Shown here piece by piece: positions 45,374-58,548 of a stretch of 64,000 nucleotides of DNA. Position 1 is the first letter of the stretch. Every line of letters begins with the position of its first letter. The stretch lies in the NCBI GenBank assembly GCA_018902385.1, contig JABSSW010000029.1, positions 434,001 through 498,000 on the forward strand. Direction: 5' to 3'. A program made the translations under genes and the position numbers. Under the pieces are notes generated by a model, which made no database searches, had not been told where the DNA came from, and saw only the letters and a list, made by a program, of their open reading frames with translations. This DNA is from Physcia stellaris (lineage: Eukaryota > Ascomycota > Lecanoromycetes > Caliciales > Physciaceae).

Positions 45374-46896
45374 ATGGCTATGTCACAGGCTGCTAATTAC
45401 GTCGAGAAGGCCGTGGGTCATGGCGACAATGCCACCACCGAGCAGAACATGACCAATCCGGAGCGCGACCGTCAAAAGTATGCCGATCCGTCCGGTGAGA
45501 AGATGAAGGCGTTGGCCTGGATGGGCAAGAACGAAGTTCAAGTCAGTAAGTGGAACCCGCATGACTCCGTTGAGGCTTCAAGGATGAAACTAAGACGTCG
45601 AACCCTCATAGTCGAGTGCCCCAAACCGAAGATAATTGAAGACCGGGACGTTATCCTGAAAGTGACAGGGAGCACCATCTGTGGATCAGATCTCCACCTT
45701 TTACACGGTATGTCATCACGAGTCTACCCATTGAACATCCGCTGACTGTTTCTAGGGGCCGTCGTTGAGCTTCAGAAAGGCGACATTCTTGGACATGAGT
45801 TCTGTGGGAAGATTGATTCAATGGGCCCGGGCGTGAAGAATCACCAGGTTGGCGAGCGCGTTGTAGCCTCCTTCCAGATCGCTTGCGGGGACTGCATGTA
45901 CTGTAAGAAGAAACTATCCTCGCAGTGCGAGCGAACAAATTCGAATACCATCGAGAACGCCATGTACGGAGGTCGAACCGCGGGCATGTTCGGCTACTCC
46001 CACTTCACGGGAGGCTTTGCCGGTGGGCAGGCTGAGTACGTGCGTGTACCGTATGGAGATGTCAATCTGCTCCACTTGCCAGATGACGTCCCGGACGAGA
46101 AGGGCCTCTACCTGTCGGATGTACTGTCGACCTCTTGGAATTGTGTCGTAGACACAGGCGTCAAAGATGGGGATGTCGTCGCCATCTGGGGCGCAGGGCC
46201 TATCGGGCAGATGTGCGCGGAGATGAGTTTCATCCGAGGAGCAAAGCGGGTGATACTTATCGATGGTGGGCCTGCATCCTGGCGACTGGACTTTTGCAAG
46301 TCTAAGAATTCTAAAATTGAAACTCTGAATTACACTGATCTGCCGCGAGGAACCACGGTCACATCCAAATTAAAGGAGATGGAGCATGGTGGACCAGATG
46401 TCGCCTTGGAGTGTGTAGCTGGCGAGTATGCCAAGGGCTGGGCTCATTACTTTGAGATGCTACTGGGGGCTGAGACGGATACCTCGGAGATTCTCAACGA
46501 AATGATAACCTCGGTCAAAAATTATGGTCGATGCGGTATCACAGGTGTCTATGTTGGATACGTGAGTGCTGATCTTGACTTGTACCTTACAATCAGCTTA
46601 TCTTTCCCTAGACAAACCACTTCAACATCGGCTCACTGATGGAACGTGGCATCCGCCTCATCGGGAACGGCCAGGCTCCGGTTCATCTGTACTGGGAAGA
46701 GCTCCTCAAGATGATCCAGGATGGCACTATCGATCCATACGTCATGGTCACCCATCGGATTCCCGTCGAGGAAATGGATATCCTTTATGAGAAATTCAAC
46801 GCGAGGGCGGACAACATCCAGAAAGTCTTCGTGTCTACTAAGTTCTCGGATCCACCTGCTCCTGGAGCGCCGCAATTGACCAGCTATAAGTCATAA
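45374..46896 (+). CDS. Zn-dependent alcohol dehydrogenase, formaldehyde dehydrogenase-like
   Basis: Medium-chain zinc dehydrogenase resembling glutathione-independent formaldehyde dehydrogenases. Exons 45374-45545, 45612-45707, 45756-46561 and 46612-46896; introns of 66, 48 and 50 bases; 452 residues. A 45-residue N-terminal extension precedes KALAWMGKNEVQVIECPKP. Catalytic zinc: Cys in STICGSDLHLLHG and the His-Glu in DILGHEFCG. The structural zinc loop is CGDCMYCKKKLSSQC, with four Cys. The cofactor motif is IWGAGPIGQM (GxGxxG). The C-terminal domain has GSLMERGIRLIGNGQAPVHLYWEELL. The first splice restores the frame through VIECPKPKIIED and the second through LHGAVVELQKGD. All catalytic residues are present. 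It probably oxidises a short-chain aldehyde or alcohol in the cytosol; substrate not proven. Confidence 0.92.
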
Positions 46897-47691
46897 GCAG
46901 GTTCCCAAAGCATGGGTATAAGTGAAATTTAGCCCACATTCACCGCGACACAGAATATGACCTTCTTTGTGGATTTGGCTGTGATTGTGAACATCATATA
47001 AAGTGCCTTGAATACCTTCACCTGGACAACGAGACATGTCTTTCAAAGATTAATATCCGTTACGCAACAACGCATATAAACAGCTATTCGCTGGTATGGT
47101 TAAATTGAATGTTAGATCAACCGTGTTCTTTTCTTTCCTCTTCTTTCCTTTTTTCATGGCTCCAGATCCCTTTCAACATGGTCTACATTCACGTTCATAA
47201 CCCAGAAGTGTAACATTGATCACGGTGCGCCGTCCATCCTGTTCCGCTTGAAAGACTTGAAACCTAGGTGAACAGCCCAAGTCTCATACAACCATATCTA
47301 CGAGTCATCGCTAGATACCTAATCTATGCACGCTGCTAATACCAATTGACGCAATGACAAACAGACTACAAAGATGTGACGCGTGACAAAGGATGGTCAG
47401 CCACTCCGAGCATTTAGTGCTCTCTCACAATCTCTTTCATACACTCGCCTCCCGTGGCTTTCGAGCACAATGGCCTTTTATCTTCCTCAAAGGAAGAAAA
47501 TGGCGTGGTCGTTGCCCAATTTCCTTTATACATAACCCAGTAATCCCCACCGGGTCTTTATGTCAAGAAAGGCCTCGCATTTTCCACCACCCAGCGGCCT
47601 CGACGCAATAACAGGCCAACAGGGTCACCACCACCTATTCCAAGGGTGACTAGGGCAAGGACGAGCTGGTTCTCAATCTGCCCGTGTCAAC
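46897..47691. other. Intergenic, no gene seen
   Basis: About 0.8 kb including a CT-rich tract near 47128-47158. It likely holds the terminator of the dehydrogenase gene and the promoter of the phosphodiesterase gene. Confidence 0.45.
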
Positions 47692-48759
47692 ATGCGCTTC
47701 CCCAAATTCAGCTTTCCCAAAACCATACGGGTTGGCAAAACCTCAGTGCGCATCCACGCCGCGATTAATTTCCTCATTATCGCAGGTTGCTGCTCATTTC
47801 TACTGACAGGTTCGATCATCAGTTTCGCCACCCTGATCGACCAAGCCGTCCACCGTCCACCAGTCCAGCCCCAGAATGGCTGCAACGGCCACCCTGAACT
47901 CTGCGACCGCCGCTACAGCGAAATCACGCAGGTGGGCGCTCACGAATCCGCCTTCGTAGGAATCATGCCCTCGGAAAACCAAGATTACGACGTTACAACC
48001 CAGCTAGATGCCGGCATCCGCTTCCTACAGACGCAAACCCACAAAAACCATTTCGGACAGCTAGCCCTCTGCCACACCCACTGCCTCATGGAAAACGCCG
48101 GCCTCCTCTCCGACTACCTGCTCGAAATCAAGCAATGGCTAGACACCCACCCCAACGAAGTCGTAACCCTCCTCCTCACAACCCACGACAACATCCCCAT
48201 CCCATCCTTCGACCACGCCTACAACGTCAGCGGCATAAAGCCCTACACCTACACCCCCCCGCTCCTCCCAGACCACAAAACCCCAGCCTACGTGCCCCTC
48301 GCCACCTGGCCCACCCTCGCCCAACTGATCGCCCAAAACCAGCGCCTGATCACCTTCATGGACTACGGCGCCCCGCACCCGGCCGCGCCCTACATCCTCC
48401 CCGAGTTCGCCTACTTCTGGGAAACCCCCTTCGACAGCACCTCCCCCGCCTCGCTCTCGCAGTGCAACATGGACCGCCCCATGCACCTCGTCAAAAGCGA
48501 GAAGAATACCGCCACTAAGAAGACGGAGGGGTTCATGTATATCGTTAATCACTTCCTCGATACCGAGGTTGGCACGGTTAGTATTCCTAACCGTAGGGAT
48601 GCGGCGAGGACGAATAGTTGGAGTGGGAAGGGAGGTATTGGCGAGAGGGTGGGGGTTTGTACGGAGAAGTGGGGACGGAGGCCGGGGGTTGTGTTGGTGG
48701 ATTTTTTTGAGAGGGGGGAGGTTATTAGGGTGCAGGATCGGTTGAATGGGTTTTTGTAG
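47692..48759 (+). CDS. PI-PLC X-domain protein (PLC-like phosphodiesterase)
   Basis: Single exon, 355 residues. After a basic N-terminus there is one membrane span (NFLIIAGCCSFLLTGSIISFATLI), so it is anchored or secretory. The X domain then shows ITQVGAHESAFVG, with the first catalytic His; LDAGIRFLQTQTHKN; LALCHTHCL with the second; and EVVTLLLTTHDN. Other parts are VLVDFFERGEVI and an N-terminal CNGHPELCDRRYSEIT, typical of the fungal PLC-like phosphodiesterases of the PLCXD sort. The family usually cleaves phosphoinositides or is inactive. The gene is GC-rich at third positions with a noticeably C-rich middle. Start is the ATG at 47692, as the signal or anchor begins shortly after. Confidence 0.88.
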   Translation: MRFPKFSFPKTIRVGKTSVRIHAAINFLIIAGCCSFLLTGSIISFATLIDQAVHRPPVQPQNGCNGHPELCDRRYSEITQVGAHESAFVGIMPSENQDYDVTTQLDAGIRFLQTQTHKNHFGQLALCHTHCLMENAGLLSDYLLEIKQWLDTHPNEVVTLLLTTHDNIPIPSFDHAYNVSGIKPYTYTPPLLPDHKTPAYVPLATWPTLAQLIAQNQRLITFMDYGAPHPAAPYILPEFAYFWETPFDSTSPASLSQCNMDRPMHLVKSEKNTATKKTEGFMYIVNHFLDTEVGTVSIPNRRDAARTNSWSGKGGIGERVGVCTEKWGRRPGVVLVDFFERGEVIRVQDRLNGFL

Positions 48760-49481
48760 GGTGAGGGGAATGGATGTTGTTATAAACGCTTTGATACGGG
48801 CTGTGCTTCTACTGTCGTGTGAGCTCTGGCTTTTGGTAAGGCGGCGAATGGCAGTTTGTATCAGTGACCAATGTTGGGCTTTGTGGTGTAAATTTGACCT
48901 AAATATCTTGGTGTTCAACAGCTGGTGTTATTTCACCCTTTGTCTCTTTTCTTTGTTTTGATCTGGCTGAAAAGATATATCGAACAAAATTGCGTAGAGC
49001 AGCATGTATAAAGTACTCAAGAAGATAATGAAACAGTGCCAAATATATCACCGTAAACTCTAGCCTCGTAAATCCCACTCCAAAAAAGTTGAAATACAGG
49101 TAATTAGTGTCGACGCTGTGCTTTTCGAATGATCCAGGCCAACGTTGCTTTTCTATGTTGCTTCTCTCGATGCGACTAAATTGCTGCGATAGTAGCCTTT
49201 GGCTTCCCGGTACAAACCAAGTTGAAGTGGATACCGAGCAAAGCATAGCACGCAGAGGCTTTACTTCGTCGAACATCCGCGAGGCATGGCACTTTCATAT
49301 CAAGTCTGGTGTCTTATTATATCCAATCGAATAGTGAAATCGCATCTTTCGTCCACTCCCGATTCTAAAGATTGTAACAAATCAACAAGTAGAAGAAAGG
49401 GTACGGTAGCAGTTTAGCCTCTCCCCCAATTCCGCTACAACCCCAACAAAAGATGTACTCGTCCTTTTTCTCCCAACAACC
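48760..49481. other. Intergenic, no gene seen
   Basis: About 0.7 kb between convergent genes. No recognisable frame. Confidence 0.45.
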
Positions 49482-51887
49482 TCATACATCCACCAACCCC
49501 ACCTCTCTCGCCTTAATCTGCAACGCCGTCAACCGGGAATAAAACCGACACAGCGCCAAATTCCCGCCAAAGAACCAGAAACCCGGATGTCCACTCGGCC
49601 GCCACATGCCCCTCGTCTCGCCCTCTTTATCGAACCCCCACACATCGCCGACGCGATCAGCAAGCTCATCGCCGAACACCTTGCGCGCCGTGTCCCGCAT
49701 GTTCTTGTAGCCTGTCGCGAACACGATTTCGTCGGCAGGCAAAGAGCGGCCGTCGGCGAGGTGTAAGGCCGAGGAGGTGAGGTGCGAGATGGGGGAGCCT
49801 TGCGCGATGGAGATGGCGCCGGAGGCGATGAGGGAGGATGTCCCGACGTCTAGGGAAGGGGGGACGAGTTAATCTATTCTTTCTCTTGGAAAAGGGCTTG
49901 GCTACTGGAAAGGAGTCCAGGGAGAGAGAGAAATGCGGGTGGACTTACCGATATAATAGCCTCCACCGCGGGACAGGTATTTGAACCAGAGCCCGGACTC
50001 ATCGGGACCGCTGTCAAGTGCGAAACCGGCGGCGGCGAGGCCCTTGAGGATTTCTGCGTCCCGGCGCAGGATTTCGCGGGTTGATTGGATATGATTTGAC
50101 TTGGCGACGGGGTTCGGGAGGGAGTAATTCAGTAGATCAGCGTCTTCGGTAGGAGGCTGTGATACAGTGGAGATTAGTATCAGGCGCAGAAACGGGAGTC
50201 ATAAGAAATTCTTGTAGGAGGCAATATCAGGTAGCAAATGGTAGACTGGTGGGTTGAAGAAGTAGGAAAGATCCTAGCCACCAAGGAAGAAAAGTATCGG
50301 AAGTAGAGGCGAATTCCGATACAAAGTACTCACGCCACTTTCATCGTATAGACCCTTCATTGTCACGTCAATTACAGTCTCGCAGTTGACGACTAAAGTA
50401 CTACTACGCTGCACCATAGTAACATCGTACCCGTGCTCGTAATAGTCCCTCGCGATGTCATGTCCAGAGTTGCAGCTGCCTACCACTACAGCTTTCTTAC
50501 CCTTGCTATTGGGCTTAGGGCCATCAAATCCAGACGAATGCACTAATCGGTCACCTTTGAAATCATCGATACCCTTGATATCGGAGGGGAAGCTGGGTTC
50601 TCCCGAATGTCCAGTTGCTAACACGACATGTCGTGGATTGAAGGTACCTGTACATTGTCAGCACAGGAGAATGGGAAAGGAGGTCACTCACGTTTTTCGA
50701 GCTGATCACCCTTCTTTCGTTCGATGGTCACGGTCCATTGTTTATCTTTGTCACTCCAACTGAATTCAGTAAGATTTGTGCTGGTCCAAATGTTGAGTTC
50801 CATGGCCATGGCATAATACTCGAACCACTCCGCTAACTTATCTTTTGGCGTGAATTTCTAACCATGATAAGTCCCTGAGATCGGTGACATCCAGATTGGT
50901 GAACTCACAGGCCAATTTGGAGGAAAGCTCATGTATGGCATGTGATCGTACCTGCTTCGTCAGTATTCAATGTTTGAAAAGTATTGCATGGAGAGAAGTA
51001 CCAGACAGAGTCATGCAGCACCAACTGATGGTATCGGTTCCGCCAGTTGTCCCCCACACGGTCATTTCTGTCAATCACCAGAGTAGATACGTTGAGTTGC
51101 TTCAATCTTGCAGCCAAAGTAAGACCACCTTGGCCAGCACCTAAAAGGACGAAGTAAGCTCTCGTCATAGCTTTCGGTGCCATTGAAGACATAGATTACC
51201 AAGGATGAGCACCGTTGGCTCGCGCCCATCTTCGAAGTTCTGTTCGGCAACCCGCTTGTCTTTCCAATTAGCTGGTCCGTGATCCTGGCCGTCCTTGACA
51301 CCTGCCGGCCGTCTATTCTTGGTCATCTCTTCGTGACCTTTCAGTTCCTCTAGCGTGGTGAATATTGTGAAAGCTCTGAATCTTTCGTCTTTCTCCCCGA
51401 CCAATTTCACGATGCCTCTTCCTCTACCGATATCAGTCTCGAAGGTGAACCAAGCTTGAATACAGTGCTCGTGGCCATCGAAGTCCAATGGGAGGAACGC
51501 AGGCTGCTTGTAATCCGCAGAATCATCAAGCTCGAATTTGATTTTTCGGCCACTCGCAACAAACTCTTTCAGGGAGTCTTTGATGTTGTTGCGGCCTTGC
51601 AATGTATGAAAGTCCCAGGTCAGGCACAACAGGTCTCTCCAACATGCGCCTTCAATGAATGCCTCAGATAAATCAAAGTCCTCGCGACCGGTTTTGAACA
51701 AATCATTGACGGTGTCAATCCACTCAGAGCATATGCCAGATGACTCATCAGAGTCAGGTAAATGGCTCGCCCCGTCTCCCGGAAGAGGGAGTGAAGAAAG
51801 AGGTTCTGATCCCGGCATCATAATATTTGACGCAGGGATTTTGAGAGGGGACTCATTATGCTCTTTGACCCCATTTAGTTCAATCAT
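49482..51887 (-). CDS. Flavin-containing monooxygenase with N-terminal NTF2/SnoaL-like part
   Basis: FAD- and NADPH-dependent monooxygenase of the fungal flavin-binding (FMO/YUCCA/Baeyer-Villiger-like) group. Seven exons: 51887-51200, 51140-51002, 50951-50909, 50857-50692, 50647-50334, 50156-49949 and 49849-49482; 641 residues. The first about 210 residues (WIDTVNDLFKTG, GACWRDLLCLTWDFHTLQG) look like an NTF2-type fold fused to the enzyme, common in fungi. FAD site: LGAGQGGLTLAARLKQL. NADPH site: VVVGSCNSGHDIARDYYEHG. The second-domain ATG motif is FATGYKNM near the end. VVLATGHSGEP lies in between. The intron between exons 5 and 6 is 177 bases, longer than the others. An in-frame GTG at 51947 makes the open frame longer, but the first ATG in that frame is 51887. 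Substrate unknown. Confidence 0.88.
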
Positions 51888-53934
51888 CTTCACTGACTGA
51901 ACTTCCAATGCTTCAAGTCCACTGGAATCATCAACTTGTCGTTGCACGAGTGTGGAAAAGTCGTCGGAATAAACCTAATACTTAGACTGGGACGTCATAG
52001 GTGCCGATACGGGCGTACCCTCCACTTAGAGCACCCGCTAAGGACGCCGGCTCATCTGACGCCCCTCCAACAAATCCAAAATCCCATGTGTACCGGGGTG
52101 AATTGGATGTCGATACTCGTTAATAAAACGCAAAAAAAAATGCAGTCGCCGGCATGGCTCAGGATTAGAACGTGTACATCCTTGACTCATTGGGATCAGA
52201 GATAAGGTAGGGTAGGCGCACCTCTCAACGGAAGGTCAAAGGATCTCGTTGCTTTTCATATCGGCCATCATCTTCAATGGTAGTCGATGCATCCTGGACT
52301 AACCGCACATGTGCATGCGCTCTCAGCTCCGCCTAGACCGTGCCACTTTGGTGCGGCGGAGCTTATCCCCTTATCTACTCGCTCCAATCCAACATCTTCT
52401 TCTTACGTGTGGTATACTGTAAGTATTGCGCTCTTATGTCGGCGATGAGGTCCGAGATACACGCGCGGTCGCCTTTCATGAACCATAGGCTAGAAACTCG
52501 CGCTTGGAGAATTCTTACTCTTTCCTCTGCTTGAGCATATTCATCATGATTCTAGGTCTGTATGTCTTCTACCTATCAAGCTGAGTCGCTACCATAATGT
52601 GGAGGACGACGTCAAGTATGTTATATTTGCTTAGGAATCAGCTTCTAGGTATACACCTACTCCGCGAGCTTCTCGGGATATTATTCGCACTGTCACCGTC
52701 CGGGGTCTTAATATAGGCGCCAATCCCTGTTCTGTCGAGGCAGGGTTTTGCGGTGCGTAGAGCGCCGTGCCGTGCTCGGGCTTGAAAGTTACTGCACACT
52801 GGCGGCCAGGGAGATGTTTATTCAGCTCATCAATGTTGCTAGCTCCAACCTACCTTGTGTGCAAAGATCGACATGAGCCATCAAGCATATGGGTACAAGG
52901 TTCCAAAGCGAGCGAGAAGAGCTCGTGTTGTCTCAAAATATCGATATCTACTTGTTCCGACCCGATCCATCGGGAATGATGTGAAATATATGAGCGATCT
53001 GTTCTTACGATGAGCAGCACAGAAGCGCCGTTTTTTAACGGCGACGAGAACAGAAAGCTTGGAATCTTGGCAACAACAATCATTGTCACTATCATAGCAT
53101 CGCTTGTTGTGGTAATGAGGCTGAAAACTCGAATTTGGACCTAGCTCGCAACTATTACAAACCCTCTGGAAACGGTGAATACCGTAAGTCACTAGCCGGA
53201 CTCACTGGTAAGAAGGGAATCCAATCCTTTCAGATGCATGCATTACAATGGCTTGACCCACCCACACCTCTGCCGTTGGGCTAATCCATGCAAACAACAG
53301 GAGCACATTTTGATGCCATGCTGGTTTTGCCGGCTGATGGTGGGTTTCCACACGAACATGCCACATATTTCTACCCAACCCGGGGCGTAGGAATAATGTG
53401 TCACCCCTGTAGTCCGCTTTCGATGAGGTGACGCGATGCTCAACGGGATCAATCATCGAGCATCTTGGTAGAAGATAGGCTAGCATCGGAGACGCAATCC
53501 ATGATCCTTCGTCCTTCGCAGCGCCTCGCCTGACCGTTTTTGCTTCTTGCATCATCTTGCATGATTTAAGATGGCACAGCATGCCCTGTACGACATCTGT
53601 TCAAGAGCAAGATGTTCAGCTATGGCAACAGAACAACTTTGATACCAATCGATCGCATGCTGAGACTGTGTGAACGCCTGCAGCCCTCAAGCTTGCTCGC
53701 CATATTGCGGCCTTAGCTCCGCGTTTGAACGAGCAGCTGTACTCATTTGTCCGCTCTGTCTGACGTCACTTGGTATCGTTCATAGCCTTGGTGAAATAGT
53801 TACTTGCCCTTCCTCCTACTATTGGAATTATCGCTGTGTCTTCGTGTCTGAATTATCGTGCAGTTCTACCGATAGAAGCAGTGTTTCTAAGATAGACTCC
53901 TGCCAGCAAGCTGCAGAAGTCGTTCCTTACCAAG
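51888..53934. other. Divergent intergenic region, 2 kb
   Basis: Between the FMO (minus) and the SDR (plus). No gene recognised. Minus-strand frame 53202-53582 has no known motif. Confidence 0.5.
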
Positions 53935-55069
53935 ATGTCTCATTCTCTTCTCTCGAAACGCCTAAACGACAAAGTCACCATCATAACTGGAGCCTCCTCC
54001 GGGCTTGGCCGTGCAATAGCTCTGGCCTTCGCTGCCAACGGTGCAGGTCCCATCATCTGCGCTGATCTCCGACCTGTTGGGCGTGGTGATTGGGGTGTCG
54101 ATGAACCTGGGGTACCTACCCATGAATTGATCAACAATAGATTTGGCGAAGGGAAAGCAACGTTCGTCAAGACCGATGTTACTGTTGCCAACGAAGTCGA
54201 AAATATGGTCAAGGAAGCTGTTAAATTGGGAGGACGGCTGGACGTGTAAGTCAGGTCCTGGTTGAGAAAGCCTCATTGAAGCTTGATATAGCTGCGATGA
54301 ACTGGATGTCCGTAGTAAACATGCTGACCGCGGAATTTCCATATCAACAGTATAATCAACAATGCAGGTACTGGCGGAACCGAGACCGCTGGGAAAATCC
54401 ATGAGATGTCTGAAGAAACATGGGACTTCACCATGTAAGCTGAGCCCCCTTTCATCACGACCTACGCTATCGTTTGTTCTGCTCCAATTGATCTGGTCTC
54501 ATTTCTTGACTCGCAGGAAGATAAACGCGCGCTCGGTCTTCCTTGGTACCAAATATGCCATTGCCCAATTCCTCTCGCAGCCTCCCCACACACCTTCGCA
54601 ACATCGCGGCTGGATTATTAATACAGCCAGTATGCTCGGACTGGTTGGATTACAGCCCAGCGCGGCAGCGTATTGCGCATCGAAAGGAGCTGTGGTGCTA
54701 TTGACAAAGCAGGTCGCCGTCGAGTATGCCAAGGATAAGATCCATTGTAATGCACTTTGCCCAGGATGTATGACACCCTTCTCTCTTACTGAGCGATGGA
54801 TCTTGTGATGGCGGACAAAGCGATACGATGGATGAACGCGGTGTGAGATTACCTGCTAACGACTGTTGATACTAGATCTTAAAACGCCGATGACGGAGCC
54901 AATATACAAGGATGAGGAGACGAAGAAAGGGATTGATGCTATGACCCCGTGGGGTGAATGGGGGTTGCCGGAAGACGTGGCTAGATGCGCTGTGTTCCTG
55001 GCGAGTGACGATGCTGCATATGTGACCGGCGTACCACTGGTCATTGACGGTGGTTACACCGCTCAGTAA
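53935..55069 (+). CDS. Short-chain dehydrogenase/reductase (classical SDR, four exons)
   Basis: NAD(P)-dependent oxidoreductase. Exons 53935-54245, 54351-54434, 54517-54767 and 54876-55069; introns of 105, 82 and 108 bases; 279 residues. The motif ITGASSGLGRAIALAF gives TGxxxGxG; IINNAGTGG forms across the first splice; the catalytic Ser is in IINTASMLGL and YxxxK in AAYCASKGAVVLL. The C-terminus YLKTPMTEPIYKDEETKKG and FLASDDAAYVTGVPLVIDGGYTAQ is the usual end of the 3-oxoacyl-ACP reductase-like subgroup. ADLRP at the end of the second strand suggests NAD(H) preference. It is divergent from the FMO gene. Complete; reaction not assignable. Confidence 0.92.
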
Positions 55070-55501
55070 GCAGCGACTTGGCAGGTCATTCAAAGAAGGC
55101 GCCAGTCGATTCAATGTTGGTGTGGACCAGCGAATGGACTTCAGCCATCGCACTAAGCAATGGGTACTCATAGGTTACTTGAGCTTGTGACTAAGGATGC
55201 TGCTTGCGAACGAGTGTTTTACTTTGGTCCTATGTAATGGACAGGACCGTGAAGCCAGCGAAGTTCCGATTGTCTAGGAACCTATCTTGACCTGCAAAAA
55301 TCAATTTCTCTGGTTGTGTAGCCACATGTTGAGTAAGCCACGAATTCTAAGCAAATATTATTGGAGACAAATCGTATAAATATCAAAAGAAGAAAAAAAA
55401 CGAGCCGATAAGCTGCAGCCACACGTTGTCGAAGGAACTTAGCTCAATCACGCAGTAAGCTCTGATACTCCAAAGCGCTGAAGCCACAGAGAATTCTGAG
55501 G
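55070..55501. other. Convergent intergenic region
   Basis: About 0.4 kb between convergent SDR genes; an A-rich run near 55388 may include poly-A signals. No gene. Confidence 0.45.
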
Positions 55502-56531
55502 TTATATGACCAAACGAACCTTGAGCTTATCATTGCTCACGATGTCTTCTTCCATTGCCATCAATTGCGGCATGTCCCAAGTGCAGCTGATATATCGGCC
55601 TGCAAGCCAATCGCGCTTCTCTTTCGTTAGGAAGACAATCGTATCCCCTGAAAGCTCAGGCGTTTCCACGAATACTGCTTATGCATTAGCATATAAAGCA
55701 CACACACGTGGAATGCCGAGTATTAATTGAACACATACTTTTCTTCAAGTGCTCAGGCACTTCTCCATCAGGACCCGTGGTCATACCTGTTGGTACACTT
55801 CCAGGGTGAACAGAAAAAGCCATCAGTCCCTGTTGACCGTATTCAACGCACAGGAACTCCGTGAATCTTAGCAAAGCCAGTTTGCACGATTGATAAGAGC
55901 TCAAGCCAGGAGTGTGCAAATGCGCTCCTGCGCTTGAGACGCTGACCATCTGTTTATCTCCGCCCTTGAGCAACAAAGGTAGGAAAGCTCGTGCGATGAG
56001 ATAAGGACCTCGAAGATTCACTGTCCATGTGTTCCACCAATCGTCCGGGTCGCTATCTGCTACAGGCACTAAATTTTCACAGACGCCCGCGTTGTTTATG
56101 AGGATATCCAGCTTCCCAAAAGACTGCTGCACCGCCACAGCGGCAGCTTCGACACTCTCGCGGGAGGTAACGTCGAGCTTGACTTGCAGCACTCTGGGTG
56201 ACCGCTTCCCAGCCGCCTCAGCGGCTTTCCCCATCTCTTGTTCCAAAGTATCCATGTTCGACCTGGCTCCAATGGCTATGTCAGACGATCCGGCTTTGGC
56301 AAAGGAGAGAGCAATGGCGCGTCCAATGCCCTTGGATGCGCCAGTTATGAAGACGGACTTGCCGGCAAGGGAGGCTTTCGTCGGGTCAATGGCTGGGTAG
56401 GTGTCATTGTAAACAGGGTCAGTGAGGTAATCACCTGCACGATATCAGCTGACGCTATCTTTGGATACGTGGGACCGAAAAGGCTTACCAGGACCTCCAA
56501 CGAAATTGGGCTCACCCTTTGCAGGCGGCAT
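55502..56531 (-). CDS. Short-chain dehydrogenase/reductase, three exons
   Basis: NAD(P)-dependent oxidoreductase. Exons 56531-56489, 56434-55739 and 55677-55502; introns of 54 and 61 bases; 304 residues. FITGASKGIGRAIALSF carries TGxxxGIG, GARSNMD follows the second strand, ILINNAGVCENL has NNAG, VSVSSAGAH the Ser and SYQSCKLALLRF the YxxxK. The C-terminus DTIVFLTKEKRDWLAGRYISCTWDMPQL, restored by the second splice, is typical of a fungal SDR subgroup. The first exon codes for MPPAKGEPNFVGGP. Together with the convergent SDR just to the left, it makes a pair of unrelated-looking SDRs. Complete, reaction unknown. Confidence 0.92.
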
Positions 56532-58548
56532 CTTGGAAGCAAAGCAATGGGCCACGGTCAGAAGGACAGGACAGAGCTAACGCGTCAGTCACGCCACTGG
56601 AGGGCGTTAAGTTGAAAGCAAAATGCTGCATGGTTTATAGTTCTGCAGCTCGCTTCTAGTAGTGATCAGCGTGTGCGTTGCTTTTGAGATCGTGTCCCCA
56701 ACCCCGCCAGCCCTTGGAGTTTGCTTTTTTCGGGGATGTCTTAACACCGGTAAACTCCGTGCGCCCTATCAATACCTCGGTATCCGTACCTCGTACACTC
56801 GTACCCGTACAGAGGCAATGAAATCTCCTTGTTCCACTATTCGGAGTGCATTGTAGCAGCTGTCGACAACCAACAGTGCAGTATACAACCGATCATTGGC
56901 ACAATGACCGGCATACCTCATTAGTACCGCGACTTTTGCACACAGATGAAGCCTAGAGAAAATATCATGAGACTAAAGGGTACAAAGTAGAAGGTTTTCA
57001 CCATCGAGGCTTTGATATTCGGCACCTGGTATGAAGTACAGATACTCTAGTTGGGGAAGTAATGGTACTCGAAGCCAGGTCATGAATTATGGAACGGGGC
57101 GTACTCTTCCATCACTCACCAATAGGAGCGGTGTTATGCTGGTAGTTTTTTTATAGTATGTCCTTTCCTTTGGTCAGTGCCCGATTTTTGCTTTTCTTGG
57201 TGCCCGCTAGTGTGATCTTGCCAAAAACCAGCAGAACCTCTAATAGAACTGTCAAATTATTGAATCCATGGTCTTTTGCTTCGTCGTCTCGAGTTCATAA
57301 TACCTTGAGATTCGAAACAGAATTTCACCCTCTTTTAGCTTGTCTCTCTTTTGAAAACGATCTTGGATTCGAGGATAAGTCCTTGTCGATGATGTCCGCT
57401 CAAGGTCCCTTCCCATGCTGTCGACACCGGGATGTTACTATGTCACTTCGTCAGTGACGCTATGTAAGATCATCCACATAAGACTATAAAAGTCATTCTG
57501 AAGACTGAGCCGGAATCTTCGTTGAGAACTCGTGGCCCTATGTACGTCGCAGGTCATCTCTAAGTAAGAATTCCTACATAAAGCTCCAGCCTCCAAACAT
57601 CCATATGCTTTACCAAATCTACCAAGCTCTCAAGAGATTGAAAAATAGTACGAAAAGCAAAATCATGCCAAGCACGCAGAAAGACACATCTCAAAGGCTG
57701 ATCGACAACTGTTTGATCGAGATTGATGGCAATAATCCAAATACTTTAGCGGGCATCTGCTCCATTTGACGAGAACCACTACGGTGTTATGCTATTGCAG
57801 AAAGCTCTTCAAAACAGACCTTTTCAAAGCATGAAAAGACGTCAAATTCGGAGTCTAATGAATCTCAAACTCCAAAGGGCGTACCTGCTCTCGACAAATG
57901 CAAATCAGAGACTACCGTGCGCATCATTGCATGCCACCATATCTTTGGCAGAGGATTCGAGTTACACAGTGGCTTCACAGGTTGACAACCTGCCTAATGT
58001 GCCGAGTCAGCCTTGAACGTCCGTTACTTGATCGCTGGCGCGAATTGCGGTCACAAGTCTTCAAACCAGTGGACGGCATGACTAGAGACTCCTACACCAA
58101 TGATTCCGCGACTGTAGATACTGATCGGGTAAACCGAAACAAACGATAGATGTAGCGAACCATTTTTCCAGACACATTATCAAACAGCTTGATGACGGAG
58201 TCATGCTTGAATCTGATACTCAAGCCTTCGACCTCGATTCCCCGAGTTAACGACCGAGACTATTCGCTCACTTCCAATGATCTCATCAAAAGCTTCACAC
58301 GTATGAGCTCCAAGTTGATAGTGAAAGTCTGCTATCATGACTACAGTGCCAAATACAGATAGACGTATCCATATTGAGAAGAATAGTAAAGAGATGGAAC
58401 AACGGAAAAGCTAGGACATATGACTTCCGTAAGAAACTTCCAACTGCGAATGCGCACATATTAGATAATTTGTTCTATTAAGTGTCCTCCACACCATAGT
58501 TCATTCTCAAGAGATTCCCCCCCCCCCCAAAAAAAGCTACCAACCTGT
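56532..58548. other. Intergenic, 2 kb, no convincing gene
   Basis: Short frames only. One (57158-57457 plus) begins with a hydrophobic stretch (ARFLLFLVPASVI) but has no further support. A run of ten C followed by A occurs at 58518-58534. Confidence 0.45.
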
